Notes: generated from the sequence alone by a model not told the origin. A stretch of 64,000 nucleotides of DNA from Orychophragmus violaceus (GCA_030180135.1 CM058236.1:54897728-54961727), one strand, 5' to 3'. Positions 10,527 through 21,767 are shown, numbered from the stretch's first letter. Numbers and translations: made by a program.

Positions 10527-12020
10527 TCACTCGCTATCATCAATCCCTCCATAGCGCTCAGTGTCACTGACGTCCGTAGGAGAACGCTGTCTACGTCGTG
10601 AAGCAGGGACGGGCTGATGAACTGGTGGCTGTCTCCTGCAAGTGCAGCCACGCATCCACTCCCAAACGGTCCTCCAGATCCCATCACTACGCTCTCTCCA
10701 CTCAGCCTCGGACATATCTCCATAGGGAACTGACATCTCTGGATAAGGGCCAAGGTCAACCGGAGCAGCAGCAGGCGCAGGGGCAGCAGAAGTCGAAGCT
10801 CGTGTGGAAGGCTCTCCCAGCGGATGAGCCATAGTCGGAATCCCACGCTGTTCAGTCTCTGGAGGCTGAAATCTCAGAGCCTCCAATGTATCAATCCGTG
10901 TCCACCTAGCAGCAGGAAGCTCTATACCACACATCCCAGTATCTGGGTCCTGATAAACCCAAATGCGCCCCTCCTTGAGCCAGGTAGCGCTCTGCAAATG
11001 ACTGAAGTCTAGGAACTCCTGATCTCTATCACGCTCCGTGCCATGTAGAGGAATCCCGCAATGCATAAAAATGGGAGTAAGCAAGCTCCCTACCGTCTCT
11101 GTACTAGCTCCATCAAAAGGCTTCGTCTGCAGATCACATAAATGTAAAGCAAAGACAGCTCCCAAGTTGAGACCCGTAGTAGGATCTCTCACGCCAGAAC
11201 CTCTAAACTGATCTCTCAACCCCATAAACAGCATCTCCATCTCATACTTGCGCATCTTGTTGGCCTCAAACTTGCATAGCAAGCTCCAACACAAGATACG
11301 CGAGACATATCTCAGCACAGGATGCCTCATCATCTTCACCGGTGTGATCCTGGAGTTGTATCGACCGCTGCCAATACTCTCCCAGAATGTGCGAGCCTCA
11401 ACTGGATCCCACTCAAGTGCCATAGCAATGCACCTTGGCTCAGTACTGAACCCGTAGATCCTGCAAAGATCAAGTAGAGGAATCCGATACCTGACTCCCC
11501 AACTCATGAAGGTGAATGTACCTCCTGTAGCGCTCCTGCTATTGGGATCCGAGTAAACCACTCTGCAAGTGGCCAATAACTGCCTGACCAGCTCAGGATA
11601 GAGATCATAAGGGCGCATTGGCATTGTCCCTACACCAATGCCTCTGCACATATCAAGTACTTGCTCATCAATCCCCAGACTCTTGCAGGTAGAGTAGTCA
11701 GCGAACTTGGTTGGCTTGATGGTCATCCCACACCAACCATTGTAGATAAGTGAATCAAACTCATCCCACTGGTCAAGCAGTGGTCGCTCTGTGAAGTCTG
11801 CAGTCTTAAGGAACGAGCGAATGTCCCTTGGCCACTGTCTGGCTGTCGGGATCTCTGTAGTGTCTTCTCGGGGCCAAGGCAAAGCGACTGGCGTTCCATC
11901 TCTTACATATGGCTCAGGTGGGTCAGAGTGTCTGTGAAACCACTCTGGAGGTGGAATGTACTGTCTTGCAGCCGTTGATGCTGTTGCTTGCTTCTTGCGG
12001 GGCTGTCTACGAGATGTCAT
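10527..12020 (-). CDS. Athila ORF-1-type protein of G2, intact
   Basis: A 497-aa uninterrupted frame. The start chosen is the ATG at 12020, directly after a TTTTGCAG acceptor-like site, rather than the codon two triplets upstream. Visible are a basic N-terminus, a central block with WDEFDSLIYNGWC, LYPELVRQLLATC and TFMSWGVRYR, and an alanine/proline-rich then arginine-rich C-terminus ending in an acidic tail. The pattern matches the ATHILA ORF-1 family (function unknown). I see no clear signal peptide or membrane segment, so its position downstream of protease is the only link to an envelope-like role. It is less decayed than the G1 copy. Confidence 0.75.
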   Translation of the reverse strand: MTSRRQPRKKQATASTAARQYIPPPEWFHRHSDPPEPYVRDGTPVALPWPREDTTEIPTARQWPRDIRSFLKTADFTERPLLDQWDEFDSLIYNGWCGMTIKPTKFADYSTCKSLGIDEQVLDMCRGIGVGTMPMRPYDLYPELVRQLLATCRVVYSDPNSRSATGGTFTFMSWGVRYRIPLLDLCRIYGFSTEPRCIAMALEWDPVEARTFWESIGSGRYNSRITPVKMMRHPVLRYVSRILCWSLLCKFEANKMRKYEMEMLFMGLRDQFRGSGVRDPTTGLNLGAVFALHLCDLQTKPFDGASTETVGSLLTPIFMHCGIPLHGTERDRDQEFLDFSHLQSATWLKEGRIWVYQDPDTGMCGIELPAARWTRIDTLEALRFQPPETEQRGIPTMAHPLGEPSTRASTSAAPAPAAAPVDLGPYPEMSVPYGDMSEAEWRERSDGIWRTVWEWMRGCTCRRQPPVHQPVPASRRRQRSPTDVSDTERYGGIDDSE

Positions 12021-12384
12021 CTGCAAAAGAAATAAAATTCAAAAAATATAAGTCTCGGCAACTCTGTGAAATCGCGAAGCATCGACCGTTGCATCTAAGG
12101 CATCGATCGTTGCAAGGCGATTTCACTTTATCGAACATTTTCCAAAATCGCAAAGCAACGACCGTTGCTCGAGAGCAACGACCATTGCAAGGCGATTTCG
12201 CCGCAAACAATATCAACAAAATCAGTCCAAATCCAAGCCGCATTGCCTCAAATCAGTTCAAAATCATAATCCATCACCCTAAATAAGTCTAATTACGCAT
12301 GCAACATCAATTTTCAGTTCAAAAATCTAAAACCCTAAAACCCTAAAATCCAATCCGAAAATTTGAGAAATAGAAGTTCTTTAC
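12021..12384 (-). other. Probable intron before the G2 Athila-type ORF
   Basis: On the minus strand CCAAG|GTAAAG (donor at 12385/12384) and TTTTGCAG|ATG (acceptor at 12021/12020) bracket 364 bp. The arrangement parallels G1 4952-5169 and the surviving donor of element C at 36231. Paired CGACCG/CGATCG dyads lie inside at about 12078-12200. Confidence 0.5.
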
Positions 12385-12919
12385 CTTGGATTCGTGAGAT
12401 ATGAGCTACAGACAAGGGTTTAGAGTGTGAAATAGGAAGTATTAGTAATTGAAACAAAGGAAAATGATGAGAATTTTCGATTTTGGGTGTGGAGCTTTCG
12501 GTTGTACGGATGATCGGAAATGAGAAAGAAAAGAGAAGAGAAAGGGTTTAAGGCACTTACCTGGTCGTGGATGCAACGACCGTTGCTGGTCAAATCAAAA
12601 TTGATTTTCCGGTTTAGCGCATACCTTAATTTTGCAATTGAACCAATTGCAACGACCGTTGCTTGTGAGCAACGATCGTCGCAAAGCGATTACCCCTCTT
12701 CGTCAAATCTCCTTGCAACGACCGGTGCACAAGTGCATCGATCGTTACACATCTCCAGACTCGAATTCTGTATCTGAAACTTAGCAAAAACAAAAACCAA
12801 AAACGTGAAATCCTAAGAAAAACACCAAAAATAAGTAAGAAAAACAACTAAACCTAACAATGGGTTGCCTCCCACTCAGCGCTTGTTTAAGGTCATTAGC
12901 TTGACCGGACGCAGATCTT
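12385..12919 (-). other. G2 region between protease and the spliced ORF
   Basis: Noncoding. It includes dyads at about 12570-12590, 12648-12690 and 12714-12750, and the conserved hairpin block (GGGAGGCAACCC on the minus strand) at about 12861-12876. Confidence 0.6.
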
Positions 12920-14378
12920 TCAGGCACTAAGAGAACCCGACAGAGACTTTTTCTGTCTCTGTTCAAGTCTCCTCATCCAAGGTGGAGAATAAGCTGTTGC
13001 AGAATGCTCATGTCCAAGAAAAGATGGAGTAAAATGTGCTCCAGGATCTAGAATCACAGTGTCACCCGGCTGCTCATCATCTGCATCCATGATTGTGAAT
13101 GTATGCCCATCTATCAGTGGCTTTCGCAGCTTCTCCATCTCATATCGCAGCGGCTCATCTCCCAGGTGGAGGTCTATTAGACTCTGTCTAACATCAATCA
13201 CAGCTCCTGCTGTAGCCAAGAATGGTCTTCCAAGCAGCAATGCTTCATCAGGATCGCAGTCATACTTCAGCACAAGGAAGTCTGTCGGAACTAAGTATTT
13301 TCCAACTCTCACTGGAATGTCCTTTAAGAGTCCTTCCGGAACTCGTATAGACTGATCAGCTAGGACAAGAGAGGTCCTAGTAGGAGAAAAATCCAGCATC
13401 CCCAGCTTCTCTGCCACAGAATAAGGCATCATACTCCCAGTGGCTCCTAGATCACAAAGAGAGCATCTAAAACTGTCCTCGAAGATGGAGCAGTTAAGCA
13501 CAAAGACTCCAGGGTTAGGCAGCTTCTTCGGGATCTCGTTCAGTAGCACCTCACTAATGTGTTGGGGAACTATAATCACCCAGTCTCTCAGCTCTTCATC
13601 TAAAGGAAGCATCCTGTTCAAATACCTCTGCACACAGGGATGATAAGGTGGATCATCAGAAGTTGGAATTTCTTCCAATTCTTCACCAATCTCCTCTAGC
13701 TTCTTAAGCTCTTCAATTTCCTGCCTAATCACTTCAGACACTGAGGAGTGTTGTCTAACAATCTGCGCATAAATCTCCTGTTGAGAGATCTCAGACACTC
13801 CTGGGAATAGGCGATCAAGCTCCAAGTCAGCATCTATGCCATTATCATCCGACAGTTCTGTCTGTTCACACCCTGCAACGACCGACACTAAGGGTGTGTC
13901 GATCGTTGCAACACTGTGTTCACAGCTTTCACCCGAGAGTTTTTCTCCAAAATCCGAAAATTCTTCCTCCTCTACCAATTCAGCCGTACTTAGCTCAAAT
14001 TTTTCACCTTGGTGAGACCCATCATTAATGTACACAGACCAGGCCTTAATGTGAGTGTCTGCAACTCCTTTTCCCTTCATAGAACTGGAAATCTGATTCA
14101 CCTGAGTGTCCAGCTGCTTCACATGAGTGCTCATAGTCTCAAACTTCCCATTGAGATTCTCATAAACTGCATCCAGCTTCTTGTTACTGTCCACAGAAAT
14201 CTTGTTCTGGCTCTCCAGCACCTGTTCCAACATTGTTTCCATCCTAGTCTCAAAAGCAGTGGCTGCAGGAGGTGTCTGATAAGATGAAGATCCGTAGGTT
14301 CTCTGAGCACTTTGTCCATAAGGCTTCTGAAAATTACTAGTCTGTCCAAAGCTTGAAGAGTTCTGATTGCCTGTGAAG
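12920..14378 (-). pseudogene. G2 gag C-terminus and aspartic protease (3' fragment of an interrupted gene)
   Basis: An open frame runs in from the insertion junction to a stop at 12920. It carries a coiled-coil segment (METMLEQVLESQ), an acidic linker with a dyad at about 13877-13907, and a retropepsin domain. The active-site loop Asp-Leu-Gly-Ala-Thr-Gly-Ser is intact, followed by MPYSVAEKLGM and LLLGRPFLATAGAVIDV, the second conserved protease block. The C-terminus has the family module SPPWMRR. The 5' part is at 38597-39799, cut off by the 24.2-kb insertion, so the gene is broken only by that event. Confidence 0.82.
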
Positions 14379-14383
14379 GCACC
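14379..14383. repeat. Target site duplication GCACC, left copy
   Basis: GCACC precedes the LTR start at 14384, and the same five bases follow the LTR end at 38591. Removing the insert and one copy rejoins the G2 gag frame. Confidence 0.88.
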
Positions 14384-15558
14384 TGATAGGTCAAGAATTA
14401 ATCCCTATACTAAACTGCAAGTGCACATCAATATCAATGTAGTATATAGGGTATCGAAATCCACAGAGACTCTGGTCAACGATAGATAAAAACAGAAGTG
14501 ATTAAACTAGGAGAAAGCAAAGATGATTAAACTAAAAGCAGAGCAGAAAAGTAAATCAGTAGCAGGCGAGTTTTGTGAGCAAGGAATCGAAGCGTTAAGT
14601 CTAGGGAGTTCTCAGGAAATCAGGAACACAAGCAATCAATCAGTCGAGATCCAATCAGAAACTGTTCTAGAACTCAAACACAGATATAGAATTAACCAAA
14701 TTCCTTTGCGAGAATTCTCTAAGTCTAAGTGCAGCAAACCAAACTTTCGTTTGCGAGAACTAACAGATTAAACCAGTTTTAATTCCAAGTTTGATATGTT
14801 CACAATCTAATTAAACCAAACTTTCGTTTGCGAGAAGTTAAATTGCTTATCTAGGTTCTTTCTAGCTAAATTAACCAACTTCCGCTGCATTAATCAGCCT
14901 AACATCATAATCTAAGTGGCCAGTTCAGATTAAGCATTAAGAACAACCTAAACAAAGAACTAGCAGATATGAATCTCTACTGATTAATTAAACTATAACT
15001 CCATGAAATCCCTAATGAGAATCCCTAAACTTAACAGGTAATCTACTCAGACATAATCATCGAAACAGAAAACATCTTGAATAGAAAACCAAATATCATA
15101 AAATAAAACAAAGAACTAGGGTTCAAATTCCTCTCTCGAGAGAGAGCAGGATCAGCCCCTAACTCTCTCTGAAATAAAATAAGACTTAATGAAAGCGTCG
15201 CCTAAACAATGGCTTAAAAACCCTTATATAATAGCTAAAACACGTTTTGGGCTTCTGTGTAAATATCTGGGCTTTTCTGCAAAATCAGCATTCTTCATTA
15301 AATCGGCGAGTCTGGCCCATTCGCATATGCAACGATCGATGCAGGTGTGCAACGATCGACGCAGTCTTCAAAACTGGACAGTGAACTCTGTCTCTCGGAC
15401 CAAATCTCCAAAATACACCAAACAACTCCAAAATCTCCACTTCTGCTCCAAATGTGTCTAAACCTGTAAACATACTAAAAAGACTCCAAAACATAACATA
15501 AGACTCGATAAATAAGGCATATACCATGGTTAAAACCGGTAAAATCCATGGTATATCA
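14384..15558 (-). repeat. Element A 3' LTR
   Basis: 1175 bp, TGATAGG to GGTATATCA, nearly identical to 37417-38591. A CGATCG dyad pair lies at 15331-15364. A reading frame seen here (14523-14771) recurs in every LTR copy and is not considered a gene. Confidence 0.9.
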
Positions 15559-16837
15559 ACTCCCCCACACTTAGCTCTTGCTTGTCCTCAAGCAAGTAAA
15601 GAACCAAAGTATAAGCGGAGAGGTTTGAAAACACAGAAACTCATTTCGTCCTAGGAACTTTCACAATCACATTCACTTAGTAAGCCACTGAAAACTTCCC
15701 TACAGAACTCAAGACCACAATATACTTCCCCCACACTTAGCAACTGTCCTAAGTAAACTCCACAATCACATTCAAGCATTCAAATTCACCCTACTGACTT
15801 CTGCAAGTATTTAAGTGCGGTCTCACCTAAGGAGTATCGATCAAAGGGCACATGGATTCTTACCTTATCAGCTCTAGACCACCATACTATCTTTCTCTAG
15901 TCCCTTTCTTCTCTTTCCCTTCCTTAACAACTGATTTTTCCCACATTGGGTATCATTTTATTTTTTTTATCAGTGTTCTTCCCGTTATGGGGTGTACTTT
16001 GGACACATTCCATGGATCGCACAGGAGATAATAGGGGTCTCTACCACTCCTGTGACCACTTCGGAGTTACTAACTCATCCTCAGTTTATTATCTTTTTTT
16101 TTTTTTTACTTTATGGAAGGGGAGAAGGGAACTAAATATGATAGGTTGACAGGCTGTGTCAGAACTAACAAGGGAATCCGACACAAAGTATACCAAGCCC
16201 TTAGGTGAGAAATCTAAGTCAGTATTAAATTGAAGTCAGTAAAAGGATCCTCTGATACCTGAAGTGATATGGGTGTTCCCAGTAGGTTGATCTGTGTCTG
16301 AGTTTTCTAACAGTCATAGAGGCTCTGCAAGTCTGTCCAATGGTCACTTAGTTCCTGTTCAAGCGAAAATTTTCCTCGAAAAATCATAGTTTCATACAAG
16401 TTTTGACTCAATAAAACAATGTTTTTGAAAAACTAAGAAAACAAAAGCGTGCGTCAGTAGCTTCCTCCCCCCCACACTTAAACTACACTGTCCCCAGTGT
16501 AATCAAGGCATGAGCTCGGTAAGAACAGATAATCAAATTTAAAAGAGTTGAAAAATCAGAGTTACGTACCTCTCGTCGCACTGTGTCGATCGATGCACAG
16601 GACCGCATCGATCGACGCAAGGCGCATTTGCTCGATTCATTTATGTAATCGCACTGTGTCGATCGATGCTAGGCGATTTTGAACCTGTTCTCTCTGCTGA
16701 AAACACTAAAAGGAAAAAATCAAAATAGCAAAGACTGAAAAATGAAAAACAAAAACGAAAACTGACTCTATAGTGGGTTGCCTCCCACTCAGCGCTTGTT
16801 TTTAGTCATTAGCTTGACTATTGGAAAGAGATTGGAT
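15559..16837 (-). other. 3' untranslated region of small gypsy element D
   Basis: Reverse-oriented purine tracts (TCCCCCACACTT) lie beside the LTR and at about 15727 and 16470, with the conserved hairpin at 16772-16789. Dyads occur at about 16585-16620 and 16655-16670. No gene. Confidence 0.7.
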
Positions 16838-18052
16838 TCATGGCGGTTTCAACAGAGACTTTGAATGTCTCTGTGAATATCTCTTCATCCAAGGGGGTGT
16901 ATAGGCATTATGATCATGAGGCTTTCCAAGGAAAGAGAAATCAGAATCAGGGCGGGAGCGAAGCTTGGGCGGTCTACTGCGTTTTCCTGCATTCAAAACA
17001 ATGTGATCAGAAGGTTTAAGCTTAGGTGATTTGTACCTTACCTTTGGTGCAGATCTGATGTTTGGGACTTTTTGCTTATGAGCAGTTGCAGGTACTGAAG
17101 ATGTTAGAGCAGGTTCAAGAGGAACTGCCATCTTCTTCTTTCTACTATCAGATACTGTAGTTCCACCAATCTGAACTTCTTCTTTCAGATGACCATCAGT
17201 GGAGATCATCTCCTTTGCATGAACTCGCGAAGTTTCAACTGGTGGTGTTCTATTCACCTTCTTATCCATCACTTTCATGCAGTTAGCCACTTCTAGCTCT
17301 TGTCTGGAAGGTTTAGGAACCTTAGGATATGGCACTGGGGGCTTGTAAGCTTGTTCTGGTACTGTTGCAGGTTTCTGGACATGTGTGCGTTCTGTGTCGA
17401 TCGTTGCATAATGTGTGTCGATCGATGCAAGGCGATTCTGTTTCTCGAAAGAACTCGAAATTGCCGTCAGAATGGCGTGTCGATCGTCACTAAGGGGGTG
17501 TCGATCGATGCATGTATCAGGCAGACAATATTCATCTAGAAAATCCGAGATTATGCTCTCTTCTTCACCTAGCAACTCAATCTCATCCTTTAAGGTCACA
17601 GCTTTGATGGATCTACACTGTTCAGCTTTCCTAGCTTCATTACGCCTTTCTATTGCTCCAGCCGTTTGTTGAACTTGGACATCTAGCTTCTTCAAATGTG
17701 TGCTCAAGTATTCAAACTTCCCATTCAGATTTCCATGTATAGCTTCCAGCTTCCTGTCGAAGTTTGCAGCAATCTTAGCTTGATCCTCTAGCAACTGCTC
17801 CATCATGGATTCTATCTTGCTCTCATAAGCTCTGTTTCCTTGAAACCCAGGACCATTTATGTAGTTCCTCTCCTCTTCATATCTTTCCAGTAACTGCTCC
17901 ATCATACTTATCAGCTTACCATATTGTTTATTTTGAGGAGGAACAGGCTGATATGATGGAGATTCATAATCTCTGGTGAATGAATAGGAACCATAGCCTC
18001 CGCAGAACGAGTTATTCTGCTGATTTTCCAACATCTGTTCCATCATTCCCAT
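16838..18052 (-). CDS. Capsid-less gag-derived protein of element D
   Basis: A 404-aa frame from the first ATG (18052); the frame stays open upstream to 18208 without an ATG. It starts MGMMEQMLENQQ, has two further MMEQLLE-type coiled-coil segments and the block LSTHLKKLDVQVQQ, which matches the gag C-terminal coiled coil of G1 and G2. It ends in a basic tail with YTPPWMKRYSQRHSKSLLKPP. There is no Retrotrans_gag capsid domain, no zinc knuckle and no protease. The copy at 30851-32065 encodes virtually the same protein. Function unknown. The upstream in-frame stretch consists largely of the dyad sequence. Confidence 0.6.
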   Translation of the reverse strand: MGMMEQMLENQQNNSFCGGYGSYSFTRDYESPSYQPVPPQNKQYGKLISMMEQLLERYEEERNYINGPGFQGNRAYESKIESMMEQLLEDQAKIAANFDRKLEAIHGNLNGKFEYLSTHLKKLDVQVQQTAGAIERRNEARKAEQCRSIKAVTLKDEIELLGEEESIISDFLDEYCLPDTCIDRHPLSDDRHAILTAISSSFEKQNRLASIDTHYATIDTERTHVQKPATVPEQAYKPPVPYPKVPKPSRQELEVANCMKVMDKKVNRTPPVETSRVHAKEMISTDGHLKEEVQIGGTTVSDSRKKKMAVPLEPALTSSVPATAHKQKVPNIRSAPKVRYKSPKLKPSDHIVLNAGKRSRPPKLRSRPDSDFSFLGKPHDHNAYTPPWMKRYSQRHSKSLLKPP

Positions 18053-18271
18053 TATTCTTTCGCACTGTGCCGATCGATGCAGAGTAGCGTCGATCGATGC
18101 AAGCTCTAGAATGCAACGATCGACACAAAGGACAGTGTCGATCGATGCAAAGCGATTACAGGCGTACCTGAAACGCAAAAACAGAAAAAGAAAAAAAATT
18201 AGTAGCAAAAAATTAAAAACGAAAATCCTAGTCTAAACCCTAAGTTCAAATCTATCGAGGACTCAAAAGAG

Positions 18272-18289
18272 TCCCCGGCAACGGCGCCA
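18272..18289 (-). promoter_or_regulatory. Primer binding site of element D
   Basis: The complement of TGGCGCCGTTGCCGGGGA, a perfect tRNA-Asp match, lies next to the LTR at 18296. Confidence 0.85.
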
Positions 18290-18295
18290 AAAACT

Positions 18296-19484
18296 TGAAC
18301 CCCAAATATCATAAAACAAATAAGAATCTTTGGTACTAAACTGCAAGTGCACAGCAATATCAATGTAGTATATAGGGTTATCGAATCCACAGGGACACTG
18401 GTCAACGATAGATAAAAACAGAAGTGATTAAACTAGGAGAAAGTAAAGATGATTAAACTAAAAGCAGAGCAGAAAAGTAAATCAGTAGCAGGCGAGTTTT
18501 GTGAGCAAGGAATCGAAGCGTTAAGTCTAGGGAGTTCTCAGGAAATCAGGAACACAAGCAATCAATCAGTCGAGATCCAATCAGAAACTGTTCTAGAACT
18601 CAAACACAGATATAGAATTAACCAAATTCCTTTGCGAGAATTCTCTAAGTCTAAGTGCAGCAAACCAAACTTTCGTTTGCGAGAACTAACATATTAAACC
18701 AGCTTTAATTCCAAGTTTGATATGTTCACAATCTAATTAAACCAAACTTTCGTTTGCGAGAAGTTAAATTGCTTATCTAGGTTCTTTCTAGCTAAATTAA
18801 CCAACTTCCGCTGCATTAATCAGCCTAACATCATAATCTAAGTGGCCAGTTCAGATTAAGCATTAAGAACAACCTAAACAAAGAACTAGCAGATATGAAT
18901 CTCTACTGATTAATTAAACTATAACTCCATGAAATCCCTAATGAGAATCCCTAAACTTAACAGGTAATCTACTCAGACATAATCATCGAAACAGAAAACA
19001 TCTTGAATAGAAAACCAAATATCATAAAACAAAGTAAAGATCTGGGGTTCAAAATCCTCTCTCTTTCGAGAGCAGGATCAGCCCCTAACTCTCTCTGAAA
19101 TAAAATAAGACTTAATGAAAGCGTCGCCTAAACAATGGCTTAAAAACCCTTATATAATAGCTAAAACACGTTTTGGGCTTCTGTGTAAATATCTGGGCTT
19201 TTCTGCAAAATCAGCATTCTTCATTAAATCGGCGAGTCTGGCCCATTCGCATATGCAACGATCGATGCAGGTGTGCAACGATCGACGCAGTCTTCAAAAC
19301 TGGACAGTGAACTCTGTCTCTCGGACCAAATCTCCAAAATACACCAAACAGCTCCAAAATCTCCACTTCTGCTCCAAATGTGTCTAAACCTGTAAACATA
19401 CTAAAAAGACTCCAAAACATAACATAAGACTCGATAAATAAGGCATATACCATGGTTAAAACCGGTAAAATCCATGGTATATCA
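18296..19484 (-). repeat. LTR of element D (5' LTR), altered inner end
   Basis: Nearly identical to the plus-strand LTR 29435-30609 and shares its variant CGAATCCACAGGGACACTGG. The last 30 or so bases next to the primer site have been replaced by a stretch that resembles an internal LTR segment (ATATCATAAAACAAATAAGAA). The outer end GGTATATCA joins copia sequence at 19485. Confidence 0.82.
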
Positions 19485-20040
19485 AAAGGCTAGTTGGATC
19501 GTGTCAAAATCCTTATGTTGATAAGGTATTGGACAGCTCCAATATGCATGATTCCAAGAATGGCTTCATACCAAAGGTCTTATGGCATTAATATTAGCAA
19601 GATGAAGTGTTTTGAACACTAGCTGAGCTATTATTAATGAGTGTGATTGCTAATGCTGCTGCAATAGAATCCATCATGAATGCCATATTTTGCGCTCGTC
19701 TAGATGCACCTTACGCATAAAGCATGAAGAGAAAATACCAAAATATTCCGGTAAAAGTCACTGATCAGTTGCCAGAAATATCCCAAGTGTTTAAAGAACT
19801 CTAAGGATAGTTTCGTAGTGAACTGAGGAAGTGACGTACCAGTTGAAAGTAGTTAGACGGACAAAGACGACTCCCGGTTCCCACCTGGTCATGTCTACTT
19901 GTCTGAATAGCGGTGCTATCTGTTGGAAAGGCTCCAAGCAGTGGACCGTAGAGTAATGCTCTTATCTGAATGGCGGTGTGGTTTGTTGAAATTGTTTCAA
20001 GCAATGACACCGCAGGCTCTCCCACAGCCTAAGCACGAAA
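19485..20040 (+). pseudogene. Copia pol remnant (reverse transcriptase/RNase H end)
   Basis: Frame pieces read like RLVGSCQNPYVDKVL followed by NMHDSKNGFIP, matching the usual end of copia reverse transcriptase. Further on come NAIFCARLDAPYA and a DDS motif with a trailing GAVSW-like region that has been partly duplicated. Frameshifts and stops are frequent. No intact domain remains. Confidence 0.65.
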
Positions 20041-20913
20041 TTTATTTTGTTGCTATAGGTATAAGATATCTGAAGAGATAATCTTGATTCTAGTGGGAGT
20101 AACTTTAGTTATGTTATAGTTTTTACATAGACATGCCATAGTAGTGTTTATGTAAGTTAAACTGACATCAGTGTTATTTAATTATTGGATAATTAAATAA
20201 TGGTCCCAGAGTATTTTATGGTCATCATATAGGTCATCAAGTTGAGGACTTGATCATGAAACCCTATAAGTAAAAGATAACATAAATTATGATTGTCCCT
20301 AGTCGAGGTTATTGAAGTGGGGCACCAATAACCGCGCGAGACTAGTATGTGAGGTGGCTGTTGGACTAAGTTTCATGGAGTCAATGATATGATTATCGCA
20401 GTCAGTCACATAGATATATGTTGGTGAACGTATGATCGGACATGACCCGCTTAATGAGAACTCCACAGGATAGTTATATCAGTGTCATGGGAGGTTCTCA
20501 TTACGACTATAGAGTATAGTCCTTAGACCTGAGTTCATCATGCTTTCTAGCATATGAATTGGTGCGTGTTGACCTTGTCAAACGTCGTTCCGTAACTGGC
20601 GGCTATAACGGCATTGCTTGTGCGTATCATGAAGTATGTGTAGAAGCAGGGATGGAACAAGATGGAATTTGTCCCTCCTGTATAACGGGAGATAAATATC
20701 TCAGGGCCCATCGAAGATTTGATACTGAGAAAATGCATGGCCGTGCTCAAACGAGGTGATTGTCAGTCGTTTGGTTTATCAGTATAGATCAGGAATTCGA
20801 TGAACATGATGTTGGCTATAATAAGGATGACACAGTCTCTTGCCTTATGCCATATCGAGATATAGTGACGAAGGGATTATAGGAATAGGTGATTCCAGTA
20901 CAAGTGGGAGATT
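20041..20913 (+). other. Copia 3' noncoding region and polypurine tract
   Basis: No supported gene. CAAGTGGGAGA at 20901-20911 is the probable polypurine tract, directly before the LTR. Confidence 0.55.
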
Positions 20914-21641
20914 TTTGGGATTATGTCCTGAAATCACATTGTACTCACTCTAGAGATAGTTGTATTGTCGAGATCGGACAATTCATGTGATACTGGGTAG
21001 TCATAATGTTTTGCTAGAAACCGCTTATGACAAATGAGTTGTGACTCATTTCCAGTATCGTGTGAACCTACAGGGTCACACAACTAAGCAAGTTGGACAT
21101 AGTCCATATGGGATTGATCATAGGCATATGATCTGGTCGATGTGTATTGGATACACATCGAATATAGTTTTGATGAGGTGTGTCGATCGACACTGTTAAG
21201 TGCGTCGGTCGACACAAGACGTGTATCGATCGACACCACTATGTGTGTCGGTCGACACAAGGCCGAAACCGAAACTGATGTTTCGGTTTATGTCGAGGTC
21301 CGTATATAAGTGATCTTATATTTCGACCTAAAGCCCGAGCCGCCTGAGACACTTTTTCTCAGAGAGAAAAACACAGAACCTCAAAAACTCAGCTCCCAGG
21401 GAGATCCGAGCACCGGTACTAGCATCCCGGCGGATTCCAGCTTGTGTGCGTGTGGACTGAACAGTAAAGGCGCAACGATTTGGGCGCTCCTAAGATCTCG
21501 TTTATCTGACCGTCTTCCGCTGCCAAATCTCCAGGTAAACAGAGATCAGACCCTTGATTCAATTAACTAGACCCTAGATCCTAGGCTATCGGGAACTCGC
21601 GAGAATTCTGAATCTGGTAGAATTGGATCAAAGTTCCTACA
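20914..21641 (+). repeat. Copia 3' LTR
   Basis: About 728 bp, from TGGGATTATGTCCTGAAATC to TTCCTACA. It is related along its length to 27440-28122. Four dyads (TGTCGATCGACAC and TGTCGGTCGACAC types) are packed into about 21180-21260, just upstream of a TATATAAG at about 21303 that could be the promoter TATA box. Confidence 0.8.
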
Positions 21642-21767
21642 ATTTGAACATATAGATGAGACTTTCATGTTAAGTAAATCATATTGAGATTCCTTATTTG
21701 TTATCAATGATATATCGATAATCTAATGATTATTGGTAATTTAACATATGTTTTACACGCTCAGTTC

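Larger units (their letters stand above)
8741..14383 (-). mobile_element. G2, 3' half: Athila-type Ty3/gypsy element inserted in the G1 LTR
   Basis: In its own orientation this is the 3' half of a gypsy element: the second part of gag plus protease, a conserved hairpin, an intron-like leader, an intact Athila ORF-1-type gene, purine tracts and a 3' LTR. The 5' half lies at 38592-40804. The halves are separated by a 24.2-kb insertion bounded by GCACC duplicates. Like G1, it has no polymerase or integrase region. Confidence 0.85.
19485..21641 (+). mobile_element. Ty1/copia fragment: end of pol, 3' noncoding region and 3' LTR
   Basis: Begins abruptly at the gypsy LTR border inside copia pol, runs through decayed RNase H-like sequence, a long noncoding stretch (about 20080-20900), a purine tract and a 3' LTR. 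The rest of the element is missing. A related 5' part is at 27440-29434. Confidence 0.72.

Noticed and set aside
14523..14771. 82-aa frame repeated in every gypsy LTR
   Set aside because: It lies within LTR sequence and is present in copies only because the LTRs are near-identical. No start context or domain.
20559..20759. 66-aa frame in the copia 3' noncoding region
   Set aside because: Overlaps an equally long frame on the other strand, has no homology I recognise, and sits in a region between RNase H and the polypurine tract.
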